Shown: positions 52,040-61,880 of the stretch, piece after piece
How the letters are laid out: each line of letters opens with the position of its first letter
Numbering within the stretch: position 1 is the stretch's first letter
NCBI GenBank assembly: GCA_039814575.1
Contig: JBCCAY010000001.1
Coordinates: 186,001 to 250,000, forward strand
DNA: 64,000 nucleotides
Direction: 5' to 3'
From: MED-G105 sp039814575
Lineage (GTDB): Bacteria; Pseudomonadota; Alphaproteobacteria; Caulobacterales; Parvularculaceae
The notes under the pieces: model-generated
Database searches by the model: none
Told to the model about the DNA's origin: nothing
Seen by the model: the letters and a program-made list of their open reading frames with translations, nothing else
Translations under genes and position numbers: made by a program

Positions 52040-52780
52040 ATGAACGCTCCGCGTTTAATCGGTTTGGGTGTCGCGCTCGTTGCTGGCGCGGTGGCGTTTT
52101 TCGTCGCTATGGGCAACCGCCCCGAAGCGCCTGTTGAAGTCATCCAAAAAATCGAAGAAAAAACCGTCCGTGTGCTTGTCGCGCAAATCGATATGCAGCG
52201 AGGCGATCGCTTAACTGTCGATAGCTTCACCTGGGTTGATTGGCCGGAAAAAGCCTTGTCGCCGCAGTATTTAACGGAGGGCTCGGTTTCTACCGAAGAG
52301 CTGGAAAACGCCGTCGCTCGGACGATGATTGTTGAAGGCGAGCCCGTTATTGAAGCCAAGATAGTCCGTGCAGGCAGCGCTGGTATGATGGCGGCGGTGT
52401 TGCAGCCGGGCATGCGCGCTATCACGGCGCGCGTCAACGCTGAAACAGCGTCGGGCGGGTTCATCCTGCCGGGCGATCGTGTAGACGTATATTATACCGA
52501 GCCGGATGATCGCACAGGCGAGATTGTTTTCACGCTGTTGTTGGAAGACGTCAAAGTGCTCGCCGTCGACGCTTTATTCACTGAATCAACAGAAACGCCG
52601 CACGTGCCGGGTGCGACCGCGACGCTCGAATTGTCGCCGGGCGCTGCGGAGTTTTTCACTACGGCGCGCAGTTCGCGCGGCCAATTGTCTTTGGCGCTGC
52701 GCAGCGTCTTTGAGCCGAGCGAGCCTGTGCAAGACCGTGTGCGCAACAGCGTTCAAGTCGTGCGGTATGGCCGTTCTTAG
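52040..52780 (+). CDS. cpaB: Pilus assembly protein CpaB/RcpC
   Basis: A 246-residue periplasmic assembly factor with one N-terminal membrane helix (LIGLGVALVAGAVAFFVAM). An SAF domain follows (VRVLVAQIDMQRGDRLTVDS, WVDWPEKALSPQYL, VEGEPVIEAKIVRAG), then the RcpC region (GMRAITARVNAETASGGFIL, PGDRVDVYYTEPDDRTGE, LLEDVKVLAVD). CpaB is thought to stabilise the secretin. It lies 47 bases before cpaC. Confidence 0.93.
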   Translation: MNAPRLIGLGVALVAGAVAFFVAMGNRPEAPVEVIQKIEEKTVRVLVAQIDMQRGDRLTVDSFTWVDWPEKALSPQYLTEGSVSTEELENAVARTMIVEGEPVIEAKIVRAGSAGMMAAVLQPGMRAITARVNAETASGGFILPGDRVDVYYTEPDDRTGEIVFTLLLEDVKVLAVDALFTESTETPHVPGATATLELSPGAAEFFTTARSSRGQLSLALRSVFEPSEPVQDRVRNSVQVVRYGRS

Positions 52781-52827
52781 GGCCTGAAGGAAATCATGAA
52801 GGCGCGCCTGCTTAAAGGCGCGAGGGG

Positions 52828-54444
52828 ATGACCGTGAAAAAGAAATTTTCGATGACAATGACACGAAACTTGGTTCGTCTTGGAGCGGTGTTTATTGCGG
52901 CCGCAGGCCTCCTGGCGCCGACTGGCGAGGCGGCGGCCCAACGCACGGCGGAGATTGATTTTGGCGGTGAAAGCAGCGTCTCCAAGAGCATTGTGTTGCC
53001 CGTCGACAAAGCCGCAATCGTTCAGCTGCCGCGCGCTGCAGCAGATGTTTTGGTGTCGCAGCCCGGCGTCGTTGACGCAGTGGTGCGCTCTCCGCGGCGG
53101 GTTTATTTGCTTGGACTGAAAGTTGGTCAGGCAAACGCATTCTTTTTCGATAAAGCCGGGCGCCAGATTCTCAATCTCGAAATTCAAGTCGATCGCGACG
53201 TGGACGCCCTAACGGATCTTATAACGCGGTTGATTCCGGATAGCCGCGTCACCGCTGAAGCGGTCAATGACAACGTCATTCTTCGTGGGTCTGTGCGTTC
53301 GAGCGTTGAAGCGGCGAACGCTGCGGACATCGCCGGACGTTTCATCGGTGATCCCGAGAAAGTTGTTTCACTCGTTTCGATCCGTCAACGTGAACAAGTC
53401 ATGCTCCGTGTGCGCGTTGTTGAGATGCAACGCTCGATCATCAAGCAACTGGGCGTTGACGTAAATGGTATTGCTGCGCTTTCTAACGCAGCGATCGACG
53501 CGGCGGCTTCGACGGCGACAGCCGGCGCCCTCGCCTCTGGTTTGGCTTTCGATTATCTCCGCAATATCGGGTCGAACGGCTCCAATATCGGTTTGACCTT
53601 TCGCGCATTGGAACGGGTGGGTCTTGTTAAAACACTCGCGGAGCCAACCCTGACAGCTGTGTCTGGCGAATCGGCGAACTTCCTAGCGGGTGGCGAATTC
53701 CCCATACCGATCGCCCAGCAAGACGACGTTATTACGATCGAATTCCGCCAGTTCGGTGTCGGCTTAGGGTTCACGCCGCTTGTCTTAGACAAGGGCCGGA
53801 TCAATCTGAAGGTTTCCACCGAAGTCAGCGAGATCACCACAGAAGACAATTTCTCCCTGTCGAGCACGTCGACGACGATTCCCGGAACGGCGGCCGTGCC
53901 TGGAGATCCGGATGAGATTATCACGCTTGATACAGACGCTGACGGCATTGTCGACACCGCGCAGAACGTCACGCAATTCTTGATTGACCAAGGCGTTATC
54001 GCTGGCCGCGATCCTGGCACGCCTGCGGGCGACCCGACGATCATTAACGCGGCCGGCCTTACGATTCCCGCCTTCACGGTGCGCCGCGCTGAAACCACCG
54101 TTGAATTGCCCTCCGGCGGCAGTTTGGTGATGGCCGGCCTCTTACAAGAGAACATTCGTGAGACGGTGAACGGCCTTCCGGGCCTTAAAGATACGCCGCT
54201 GCTCGGACAATTGTTCCGTAGTCGTGACTATCAGAAATCGGAGACTGAACTTGTCATCATCGCGACGCCGTTCATCGTCGACCCGACCCATGAGAGCAAT
54301 CTCACCGACCCCTTCAAAGGTTTCGTCACTGCGACGGACGCTCAATCGATCCTGCTCGGCAAAATGATTTCGGCCTACGGTCTCGCCGGCGCCGGCGTGG
54401 AAGAGAAGACCTTGCAAGGACCGCTTGGTTTTATTCTGGATTAG
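52828..54444 (+). CDS. cpaC: Tad outer-membrane secretin CpaC/RcpA
   Basis: A 538-residue secretin that forms the pilus channel in the outer membrane. A signal peptide is followed by the N-terminal pilus domain (SIVLPVDKAAIVQLPRAAAD, VLVSQPGVVDAVVRSPRRV), a BON-like repeat (LITRLIPDSRVTAEAVNDN), and the secretin core: MLRVRVVEMQRSIIKQLGVD, ALERVGLVKTLAEPTLTAVS, ANFLAGGEFPIPIAQ, and LVMAGLLQENIRETVNGLPG with KDTPLLGQLFRSR. The stand-alone exported protein at 49158 shares the first of these domains. Starts at 52834 or 52852 are possible. Confidence 0.95.
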   Translation: MTVKKKFSMTMTRNLVRLGAVFIAAAGLLAPTGEAAAQRTAEIDFGGESSVSKSIVLPVDKAAIVQLPRAAADVLVSQPGVVDAVVRSPRRVYLLGLKVGQANAFFFDKAGRQILNLEIQVDRDVDALTDLITRLIPDSRVTAEAVNDNVILRGSVRSSVEAANAADIAGRFIGDPEKVVSLVSIRQREQVMLRVRVVEMQRSIIKQLGVDVNGIAALSNAAIDAAASTATAGALASGLAFDYLRNIGSNGSNIGLTFRALERVGLVKTLAEPTLTAVSGESANFLAGGEFPIPIAQQDDVITIEFRQFGVGLGFTPLVLDKGRINLKVSTEVSEITTEDNFSLSSTSTTIPGTAAVPGDPDEIITLDTDADGIVDTAQNVTQFLIDQGVIAGRDPGTPAGDPTIINAAGLTIPAFTVRRAETTVELPSGGSLVMAGLLQENIRETVNGLPGLKDTPLLGQLFRSRDYQKSETELVIIATPFIVDPTHESNLTDPFKGFVTATDAQSILLGKMISAYGLAGAGVEEKTLQGPLGFILD

Positions 54445-54452
54445 GATGAATT

Positions 54453-55133
54453 GTGACCATGACCAAAGCCTATAAGCACCCCCTCTGGATCGCAATCGCC
54501 GCTCTCGCCGCCTCGGCCTGTTCGACGGCGATCAATGGTCCGGACGATGCGATCACGTACCGTGAAGAACATCCGATCACCGTTGATTCGCAAGCGGTGA
54601 CGCTAACGCTTCCGACCACGTCGTACGACCGTGGATTGTCGAGTGTTGATGAAGCGCGGTTGCGCGCTTTCGCCGACGCCTATCTGAACAAAGGCCATGG
54701 GCCGGTGACGTTTACGGCGTCGACGGATACTGGCGAAACACGCTCCGCTGATGTGATCGCTGACGCGCAGCAAGTTCTCTATGATGCTGGCGTGCCGCGA
54801 AGCGCTATGACGACGACCGCTTATGTTGCGACGGCTAACGGTTCGAACGACGTCGTTCTATCCTATACGCATTATGTTGCGACGCCGAGCGCCTGCGGCG
54901 TCTGGTCTGGCGTTCGAAAACGCGATTTTCAAAACCTCCGGTCACCGAATTTCGGTTGCGCAGCACAGAATAACCTCGCCGCCATGGTGGCTGATCCGCG
55001 CGACTTAGTGCGCCCCGCCGACATGACCGCGCCGGATTCTCAGATCCGCATTCGTGGCGTCCAGTCTTTCCGTGAAGGCGAAGTGACGTCGAGCGCGAGA
55101 GATGCGGCGATCGCAACGGAAGTGTCACAGTAA
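54453..55133 (+). CDS. cpaD: Pilus assembly lipoprotein-like protein CpaD
   Basis: A 226-residue exported protein with a GTG start (AGGA 6 bases ahead). The N-terminus ends in a lipoprotein-like IAALAASACSTA. The rest matches the CpaD family: YREEHPITVDSQAVTLTLPT, DEARLRAFADAYLNKGHGPV, YTHYVATPSACGVWSG, and PNFGCAAQNNLAAMVADPRD. CpaD is an outer-membrane-associated partner of the secretin. It starts 8 bases after cpaC, so the two are coupled. Confidence 0.93.
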   Translation: MTMTKAYKHPLWIAIAALAASACSTAINGPDDAITYREEHPITVDSQAVTLTLPTTSYDRGLSSVDEARLRAFADAYLNKGHGPVTFTASTDTGETRSADVIADAQQVLYDAGVPRSAMTTTAYVATANGSNDVVLSYTHYVATPSACGVWSGVRKRDFQNLRSPNFGCAAQNNLAAMVADPRDLVRPADMTAPDSQIRIRGVQSFREGEVTSSARDAAIATEVSQ

Positions 55134-55191
55134 GAAGAGGAAGGCCGCTCTCCGCATAAATCAAGCGCGAAGAGATGTCAGGGAGAAAACC

Positions 55192-56937
55192 ATGGGCAAC
55201 GCCTCCAAACAAATCGCCAACATCGCCGATGATGATATTGGCGCGGCTGACGCCGCCGCCTCGCTTGGCGCTGATGGCGGCCCAGCGCCGCTAACGCCAG
55301 ATGATCTCGGCCTCGATGACGGCGCCGATCTGCCCACAGCGGCGCTTGGTCAAGATCTTGACGATGAGGCTTGGCTGAACGAAGAGCTTTCCGATGAAGA
55401 GCTCGCCGCACTCGGAGAAGATGATCTTGACGATGATTTTCTCGATGACGAATACCTCGATGAAAGCCTTTTAGAAGCGGGTTATGAAGATCCGTCATTT
55501 GGTGGTTCTATCGAAGACGCCGCCTCGCCGATTCAGCCGCGACGGACGAGCGAGCCGACGCCTTATGGTGAAGCCGACCCGCTTAGCGATCGTGAGATCG
55601 ATGATGCGCCGCGTATATCACCGTCGCCGCAAACCGACGCGCCGGTGAATGCATCGGTCAATAATGGGCAAGACGGGGGCGGCGAACCTTTCGAAGGAGG
55701 GTTGGACCCCAACGGCGAGATTGATGCGTACGCCGCAGAAGACAATCATTTGCCTGTGCCGCGGATTTCTATCCATGCATTTTGCGAAACGCCTGAAACG
55801 ACGGCGCTTCTTGAGCAAGCAGCGATCGATCGCCGCCTCGCAAAAACCCACCTGACGATGCATATGGGCGGTGTCAGCAAGGCCGTCGACCATTTCCAGA
55901 CCGCGTCGACGCCGAACCTCATCATTCTTGAGGCGGTTGGTCGCGGGGCGGATCTTCTTGAGAACCTCGCCGGTCTCGCCGAAGTATGCGATCCATCGAC
56001 GAAAGTCATCATCGTCGGCCGGGTCAATGATATCGCCCTTTACCGTGCGTTGATCCGTGAAGGCGTCAGCGATTACGTCGTCAATCCAAAGACGCCGTTG
56101 CAAATCATCAAATCGATTGCGACGCTTTATGTCGATCCGTCAGCGCCGCCGATCGGTAAAACGCTGGCCTTTGTCGGCGCGCGTGGCGGCGTCGGATCAT
56201 CGACGATCGCCCACAATGTCGCCTGGTGCGCGGCTGAGGTGCTCGAAAGTGATACGGTTATTCTCGACCTCGACTTGCCGTTCGGTACGGTCAGCCTCGA
56301 TTTTGAACAAGACCCAACGTCTGGTCTGCTCGAAGCGCTCGCTTCGCCGGAACGCCTTGACGATGTTCTGCTCGATCGACTGCTGCAGAAGCATACGGAT
56401 CGGTTAAGCCTCTTCACCGCGCCGAACCTTCTTGACCGTGACTATGAGTTGGACGATCAAGCCTTTGAAACCGTCGTGGACGTCGTCCGCGGGGCTGCGC
56501 CGACAATCGTTATTGACGTACCGCACGTTTGGACGAGTTGGTCGAAGCGTCTTCTGCAAACGGCCGATGAGATCATCATTACGACGACGCCGGATCTTGC
56601 CGCGTTCCGTAATACGAAGAATTTGATCGACGTTGTTTCCTCAGCGCGGCCGAATGATTCTCAACCTGTTTTGGTGATCAATCAGTTCGATCAGAAGACC
56701 TCATCCGTCCAGCCGGAACAGTATGCAGAACATGTTGGATTAGAGCCGGCTTCAGTCTTTAACTGGGAGCCGCAGCTCTTCCACACGGCGGCGACGAACG
56801 CCGCGCCGATCATCGAAGTCGGGGCGAAGACCAAAACCGCGCAGAACATCAAGGCGCTGTCGGAACGGTTGCTCGGTCGCACCGAAAACGTCGCTGCGCG
56901 CGGCGGTTTCGACATCATGCAATTCTTTCGGAAATAG
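55192..56937 (+). CDS. cpaE: Tad pilus ATPase-like localisation protein CpaE
   Basis: A 581-residue protein from the ATG at 55192 (GGGAG before it). A long acidic, low-complexity N-terminus (~1-180) precedes a receiver-like domain (ISIHAFCETPETTALLEQAA, NLIILEAVGRGADLLENLAG) and a MinD/ParA-type ATPase whose Walker A is GARGGVGSSTIAHNVA; the usual signature lysine is replaced by Ser, as is normal for CpaE. CpaE directs the pilus machine to the pole in Caulobacter. The acidic extension is longer than in the Caulobacter protein as I remember it. Confidence 0.92.
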   Translation: MGNASKQIANIADDDIGAADAAASLGADGGPAPLTPDDLGLDDGADLPTAALGQDLDDEAWLNEELSDEELAALGEDDLDDDFLDDEYLDESLLEAGYEDPSFGGSIEDAASPIQPRRTSEPTPYGEADPLSDREIDDAPRISPSPQTDAPVNASVNNGQDGGGEPFEGGLDPNGEIDAYAAEDNHLPVPRISIHAFCETPETTALLEQAAIDRRLAKTHLTMHMGGVSKAVDHFQTASTPNLIILEAVGRGADLLENLAGLAEVCDPSTKVIIVGRVNDIALYRALIREGVSDYVVNPKTPLQIIKSIATLYVDPSAPPIGKTLAFVGARGGVGSSTIAHNVAWCAAEVLESDTVILDLDLPFGTVSLDFEQDPTSGLLEALASPERLDDVLLDRLLQKHTDRLSLFTAPNLLDRDYELDDQAFETVVDVVRGAAPTIVIDVPHVWTSWSKRLLQTADEIIITTTPDLAAFRNTKNLIDVVSSARPNDSQPVLVINQFDQKTSSVQPEQYAEHVGLEPASVFNWEPQLFHTAATNAAPIIEVGAKTKTAQNIKALSERLLGRTENVAARGGFDIMQFFRK

Positions 56938-56959
56938 TTTTAGGGTTTAGGTAGTCGTT

Positions 56960-58420
56960 ATGGGCAGTTTTGGACGTCGATCGGGCGAAACCGCGACGAA
57001 GCCTGCGGCCGCGAAGGCCGCGCCGGCGCCGGCGGCGAAGCCCGCACCCAAAACGGGGCCGAAGCCGGCCGCCACCGCGCCGGCGCCGCCGCCTAAAGAG
57101 CCGCCGCGCGCGGCCGCTGCGGAGCCAATGGAGATTGGTGGGCGCTCCGACGAGTATTTCAATACAAAGTCAATCATCTTCAATGCACTGATCGACACTA
57201 TCGATCTGTCGCAATTAGCGCAGCTCGATTCTGACGCCGCGGCCGAAGAAATCCGTGACATCATCACCGAGATTATCTCGATCAAGAACGTTCAGATGTC
57301 CATTGCGGAGCAAGAAGCGCTTCTGCAAGACATTTGTAATGACGTTCTCGGCTATGGCCCGTTAGAGCCTTTGCTCGCGCGCGACGATATAGCCGATATC
57401 ATGGTCAATGGCGCCAGCCGTGTCTTTATCGAGGTTGGTGGTAAAATTCAGCTGACCAATGTTCGTTTTCGCGACAACGCGCAGCTGATGAACATCTGTC
57501 AACGGATTGTAAGCCAGGTTGGTCGCCGCGTCGATGAAGCGAGCCCTATCTGTGACGCGCGTTTGCCCGATGGTTCGCGTGTTAACGTGATTGCGCCGCC
57601 GCTTTCCATTGACGGCGCTGCGCTCACCATTCGTAAGTTTAAAAAAGACAAATTGACGATGAACGATCTCGTCAATTTTGGCTCGATATCGCCCGAAGGC
57701 GCGAAGGTTCTGGAGATTGTCGGCGCGTGCCGGATCAACACATTGATCTCCGGCGGTACGGGCTCGGGGAAAACGACGCTCCTCAATTGTATGACGGGTT
57801 TTATCGAGCATGATGAACGCGTCATCACCGCTGAGGACGCGGCGGAACTTCAGTTGCAGCAGCCTCACGTGGTGCGTCTTGAGACGCGCCCGCCGAACCT
57901 TGAGGGGCAAGGCGAAGTGACCATGCGCGACCTCGTGAAGAACTGCCTGCGGATGCGTCCTGAACGGATTATCGTCGGCGAGGTTCGGGGACCGGAAGCG
58001 TTTGACTTGCTGCAGGCCATGAACACTGGCCACGACGGCTCCATGGGCACGCTCCACGCGAACTCGCCGCGTGAAGCGTTGCAGCGTGTTGAATCCATGA
58101 TCACCATGGGTGGGTATAATCTTCCGTCTAAAACCATTCGTGAAATGATCGTCGGCTCGATCGATGTCATTATTCAGGCGGCGCGCTTGCGTGACGGTTC
58201 GCGTCGTATCACGCACGTCACTGAGGTGCTCGGTACTGAAGGCGAGACGATTATCACACAGGATTTATTCGTCTACGACATGACGGGCGAAGACGCCGAC
58301 GGCAAGCTTGTTGGTCGTCACAAATCCACCGGCATTGCGCGCCCCGCCTTCTGGGACCGCGCGCGTTACTATGGCCGAGATCAAGATCTCGCCCAGGCCC
58401 TCGATCAGGCGGCGGAATAG
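56960..58420 (+). CDS. cpaF: Tad pilus secretion ATPase CpaF/TadA
   Basis: Hexameric motor ATPase that drives Tad pilus extension and retraction. Walker A is SGGTGSGKTTLLNCM, the Asp box and Walker B region are ERVITAEDAAELQL and RPERIIVGEVRGPEAFDLLQ, and the His box is GHDGSMGTLHANSPREA. The N-terminal ~55 residues are an Ala/Pro/Lys-rich, probably disordered tail. It is 486 residues, normal. CpaE ends 22 bases upstream and tadB starts 15 bases downstream. Confidence 0.96.
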   Translation: MGSFGRRSGETATKPAAAKAAPAPAAKPAPKTGPKPAATAPAPPPKEPPRAAAAEPMEIGGRSDEYFNTKSIIFNALIDTIDLSQLAQLDSDAAAEEIRDIITEIISIKNVQMSIAEQEALLQDICNDVLGYGPLEPLLARDDIADIMVNGASRVFIEVGGKIQLTNVRFRDNAQLMNICQRIVSQVGRRVDEASPICDARLPDGSRVNVIAPPLSIDGAALTIRKFKKDKLTMNDLVNFGSISPEGAKVLEIVGACRINTLISGGTGSGKTTLLNCMTGFIEHDERVITAEDAAELQLQQPHVVRLETRPPNLEGQGEVTMRDLVKNCLRMRPERIIVGEVRGPEAFDLLQAMNTGHDGSMGTLHANSPREALQRVESMITMGGYNLPSKTIREMIVGSIDVIIQAARLRDGSRRITHVTEVLGTEGETIITQDLFVYDMTGEDADGKLVGRHKSTGIARPAFWDRARYYGRDQDLAQALDQAAE

Positions 58421-58435
58421 GCGGGGGCTCGGGGT

Positions 58436-59425
58436 ATGGATCAGCAAACAATCATTGTCGGCGTATTAGCGGTCGTGTGCATCGGCGCCGTGGCGTTGAC
58501 TTTGTTTGCCCCAACGCAGACGGAGAAGTCTAAGAAGCGCGTTGAATCGCTCGATACGCGGAATAACGCCGGGCGCGCGACGGCGGCGGCGGCGAATGAA
58601 GCCGCCCAAAAAGAAAAGCGCAAGAAAGTTGCCGAGGCGCTTTCCCGCGTTGAACAGCAGTCGAAAGAAGCGAAGAAAAAGCGCTATACGCTGCAACAGC
58701 AATTCGATCAGGCCGGTCTCTCTTTTACGCCGACCCAGTTTTATATTGGGTCCGTCGTAACGGCGGTCGTAATGGGCGTCATCGGATTTGTCTCCGGTCA
58801 GAAGCTGATCGTGACAGCGGGCCTTGTCTTCATTGGTGGGCTCGGTATGCCGCGTTGGTTCGTCTCCATCTCAAAGAAACGCCGTCAGAAAAAGTTCATC
58901 GCTGAGTTCTCGAACGCGATCGACGTTATTGTGCGCGGCGTTAAATCCGGTTTGCCGGTCAATGAATGTCTAAAGATCATCTCGACGGAAGCGCCGGCGC
59001 CCGTCTGTGAAGAGTTCCATCAGCTAACGGAGGGCATTCGTATTGGCATGTCGCTAGAGCAAGCCCTTGATCGGATGCAGGAGCGCATGCCGCTCCATGA
59101 GGTGCGGTTTTTCGGTATTGTCTTGATGATCCAGCAGCAGACCGGCGGTAATTTGGCCGAGGCCCTCGGCAATCTGGCGGGCGTCCTCAGGGGGCGCAAA
59201 ACCATGGAAGGCAAGATCAAGGCGCTTTCCGCTGAGGCGAAGGCCTCCGCCATGATCATTGGCGCTTTGCCGTTTCTCGTCATGGGCGCGGTGAAGGTCG
59301 CCTCGCCTGATTATCTCGATCCGCTATTTCTCACCAAGCAAGGAAATTTCATTCTTCTTGTCGCTGGTTTTTGGTTTGTTCTCGGCATCGTCGTGATGCG
59401 GAACATGACGCAGATTAAGGTCTAA
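58436..59425 (+). CDS. tadB: Tad inner-membrane platform protein TadB
   Basis: A 329-residue inner-membrane protein with a GspF-like domain. One N-terminal helix, a basic cytosolic segment, two helices (YIGSVVTAVVMGVIGFVSG), the cytosolic four-helix part with NAIDVIVRGVKSGLPVNECL, FFGIVLMIQQQTGGNLAEAL, and C-terminal helices (FILLVAGFWFVLGIVVM). TadB and TadC together form the platform on which CpaF acts. Confidence 0.95.
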   Translation: MDQQTIIVGVLAVVCIGAVALTLFAPTQTEKSKKRVESLDTRNNAGRATAAAANEAAQKEKRKKVAEALSRVEQQSKEAKKKRYTLQQQFDQAGLSFTPTQFYIGSVVTAVVMGVIGFVSGQKLIVTAGLVFIGGLGMPRWFVSISKKRRQKKFIAEFSNAIDVIVRGVKSGLPVNECLKIISTEAPAPVCEEFHQLTEGIRIGMSLEQALDRMQERMPLHEVRFFGIVLMIQQQTGGNLAEALGNLAGVLRGRKTMEGKIKALSAEAKASAMIIGALPFLVMGAVKVASPDYLDPLFLTKQGNFILLVAGFWFVLGIVVMRNMTQIKV

Positions 59426-59435
59426 GGGAGCGGGC

Positions 59436-60410
59436 ATGGAAGGCTTGATTAATCTCGTTACGGACCGTCAGTTCCAAATTGCCTTACTGGTGTCGCTCGC
59501 CGCGGTCGCGACTGTTTACTCGGTGCTTGAACCCTTCTTGGTGAAGGACCGTCTTGCTGAGCGCATGAAGGGCGTTGCGGATTACCGCGAACGCCTCCGT
59601 CAACAGCAGCGTGACAGCTTCAATAAGCGCGCCGGCATTCGCAACACGCCCCAGGGCATGTTGAAGGACATCATCGAAAACTTGCGACTGTTCGAGGTGT
59701 TTGATGCTGACGAAGCGCGCAAAACCCTGATGCAGGCTGGTTTCCGTGGTGAACGTCCCTTGGCGATTTTCATGACGGCGCGCATCGGCATGCCGTTTGT
59801 CGCCGCGGCGGGCACCGGATTTTACGTATACATATTAGAAGCGATGGAGCTTGATAATTTCGGCAAGCTCTTGGCGACGCTGATGGGCTTTTTCGCCGGC
59901 TTCTATCTGCCGAACGTCTATATCTCGAATATCAAGCAGAAGCGCCAGCAAATCATCCAGCTTGCGTGGCCGGATGCGTTGGACTTGTTGCTGATCTGTG
60001 TTGAATCGGGGATGTCCATCGAAGCGGCGTTACAGAAGGTGAGCCATGAAGTCGGCGGCGGCTGTCCGGAGCTCGCCGAAGAGTTAGGGCTGACCGTTGC
60101 CGAGCTTTCCTATCTGCAAGAGCGGCGACAGGCTTACATAAACCTGGCGGATCGTACTGGACTTGATGCGGTTAAGTCGGTGACGACAGCGCTGGTCCAA
60201 TCAGAAAAATACGGAACGCCCTTGGGGCAATCCTTACGCGTTCTAGCGACGGAAAGTCGTGAAGAGCGTATGCAGGAAGCCGAGAAAAAGGCCGCCGCCT
60301 TGCCGCCGAAACTCACCGTGCCGATGATTGGGTTCTTCTTGCCTGTTTTGTTCGCTGTTATTCTAGGCCCAGCGATCCTCGGCATTATGGGTATCGATTC
60401 CGGTTCTTAA
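59436..60410 (+). CDS. tadC: Tad inner-membrane platform protein TadC
   Basis: A 324-residue partner of TadB with the same GspF-like fold: QIALLVSLAAVATVYSVLEP at the start, WPDALDLLLICVESGMSIEA, then ALVQSEKYGTPLGQSLRVLA and the end helix MIGFFLPVLFAVILGPAILG. It starts 10 bases after tadB. The pseudopilin (tadE/F/G) and tadD genes that usually complete a Tad system are not in this window on this side, so the operon ends here. Confidence 0.95.
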   Translation: MEGLINLVTDRQFQIALLVSLAAVATVYSVLEPFLVKDRLAERMKGVADYRERLRQQQRDSFNKRAGIRNTPQGMLKDIIENLRLFEVFDADEARKTLMQAGFRGERPLAIFMTARIGMPFVAAAGTGFYVYILEAMELDNFGKLLATLMGFFAGFYLPNVYISNIKQKRQQIIQLAWPDALDLLLICVESGMSIEAALQKVSHEVGGGCPELAEELGLTVAELSYLQERRQAYINLADRTGLDAVKSVTTALVQSEKYGTPLGQSLRVLATESREERMQEAEKKAAALPPKLTVPMIGFFLPVLFAVILGPAILGIMGIDSGS

Positions 60411-60476
60411 GCGATTGGCGGTTGCGCCATTTCCGCTGACTGGAAACTCATCACTTCAGTAGCGCCGGATAACTCG

Positions 60477-60674
60477 CTAACAGTAGAGACCCTTAAGATC
60501 AGGGCGCTGCGCCGTTATCGGACTGCACCGTGAGATCTTGTTCAATCCCACTGACCCGTAGTCTGCGATTTCCCTGACTATTGGGTTGCCTGTGTACACG
60601 TATGGCGCCGCAAAAATAAGCGCCAAGGCGATCAGTACGGCATTTCGAAAAGTTCGCTTCACCCTGTGCGCCAA
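60477..60674 (-). CDS. Possible small membrane or exported protein
   Basis: A 65-residue frame with TTG start and GAGGG 6 bases upstream, preceded by an AT-rich TATATA stretch that could be a -10. It has a basic start and one hydrophobic segment (FRNAVLIALALIFAAPYVYTG), then a polar part with two cysteines (ISRCSPITA and the last residue). I do not recognise it. It fills the 368-base gap between tadC and the deacetylase gene; I see nothing else in that gap. Confidence 0.4.
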   Translation of the reverse strand: MAHRVKRTFRNAVLIALALIFAAPYVYTGNPIVREIADYGSVGLNKISRCSPITAQRPDLKGLYC

Positions 60675-60778
60675 TTCGGACCCTCGAATATTTTATTACT
60701 GTGCATATATAGATTACCTGCCTACGGATTAAAGGGAAGGCGTGATCCCCTCGAAGCCATGTGGGTCCGGCGTAGCGT

Positions 60779-61678
60779 TTAATCGCCGTACACCTCTTTG
60801 ACGACGCGGTACGTGTTGACATAAGCCGTGACGCTCGCATCGATGGGGTCGGCGTAACCGCCGCCAATCGCCATGGCGACGGGGACGTTACTTTCTCTGC
60901 AAGCTTTCAACACTAGTCGGTCGCGCGCCATAAGTCCTTCATGCGTAAGCGCCAAGCGACCGAGACGGTCTTCTTTCAAGGGGTCAACGCCTGCTTGATA
61001 AAGAATAATATCCGGCTTTGTCTCGAAAACCGTCGGCAGGCTTTCTTCCAACCCCGATAAATAAGCCGTATCGTCACTATCATCCGCAAGCCCTACATCA
61101 AGGTCCGAGGCGACTTTGCGGAAGGGAAAATTCTTTTCGCCATGCATCGAAAAAACAAAGACGTCTTTGCGCGGGCCCAGGATTGCGGCGTTGCCGTCGC
61201 CTTGATGGACGTCAAGATCGATGACGGCGACGCGTCGCGCGTCGCCCGCGGCGATTAACGCAAAGGCGGCGACGGCGAAGTCATTGAAGACGCAATAGCC
61301 GGCGCCGAAATCATAATGGGCGTGGTGCGTGCCGCCGGCGAGTTGTCCGGCGACGCCGTCTTCCAAGGCGGCGCGGGCTGCTGCGACGGCCCCGCCCATG
61401 GTGGCGCGGGCGCGTTTTGGAATATGCGGGGACCAGGGAAAGCCGATGCGGCGCATGGCGGCTGCGTCAAGCGTGCCATTGTCGATCGCTTGCACGTAAG
61501 CAGGGTCATGCGCGCGCAAGAGATCGGCGTCTTCCACAGGCGGCGATTCAAAAAGCTCCGACGCTTGAAGAATGCCTTCGTCGGTTAGCGCCCGCCGCAA
61601 CATGCCATATTTGCGACCCGGAAACCGATGGCCGTCCGGCAGGTTGAGGTCGAATGTGTCAGAGTAAAAGACCTGCAT
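60779..61678 (-). CDS. Histone-deacetylase-family amidohydrolase
   Basis: A 299-residue zinc deacetylase of the HDAC superfamily. Zinc ligands Asp156 and His158 lie in VIDLDVHQGDGNA, and Asp232 in LYQAGVDPLKEDRLG. The catalytic His pair is His118-His119 in AGGTHHAHYDFG, and the transition-state Tyr is probably in GGGYAD. Bacterial members act on acetylated polyamines, acetoin-like or other acetyl-amides, or on proteins; the substrate here is unknown. It starts 203 bases from the hemH stop on the same strand. Confidence 0.9.
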   Translation of the reverse strand: MQVFYSDTFDLNLPDGHRFPGRKYGMLRRALTDEGILQASELFESPPVEDADLLRAHDPAYVQAIDNGTLDAAAMRRIGFPWSPHIPKRARATMGGAVAAARAALEDGVAGQLAGGTHHAHYDFGAGYCVFNDFAVAAFALIAAGDARRVAVIDLDVHQGDGNAAILGPRKDVFVFSMHGEKNFPFRKVASDLDVGLADDSDDTAYLSGLEESLPTVFETKPDIILYQAGVDPLKEDRLGRLALTHEGLMARDRLVLKACRESNVPVAMAIGGGYADPIDASVTAYVNTYRVVKEVYGD

Positions 61679-61880
61679 ATAAATTCATCTATAGCCCACA
61701 ATCCACGAATAGTGGGCGTGGTCTTCGACGATGTAAATATAGATCAAGCAGTCGCGACGCGCGGGAGCGTTCGACAAACAGGTTCCGGCCGTCGGTGGAG
61801 GGCCTACTTGGCGATTGCAATAGATCGATAGTTATTCGCGAGGCAGCGGCGGCCAGGAAACACCGGTGATGGGAGTGGGC

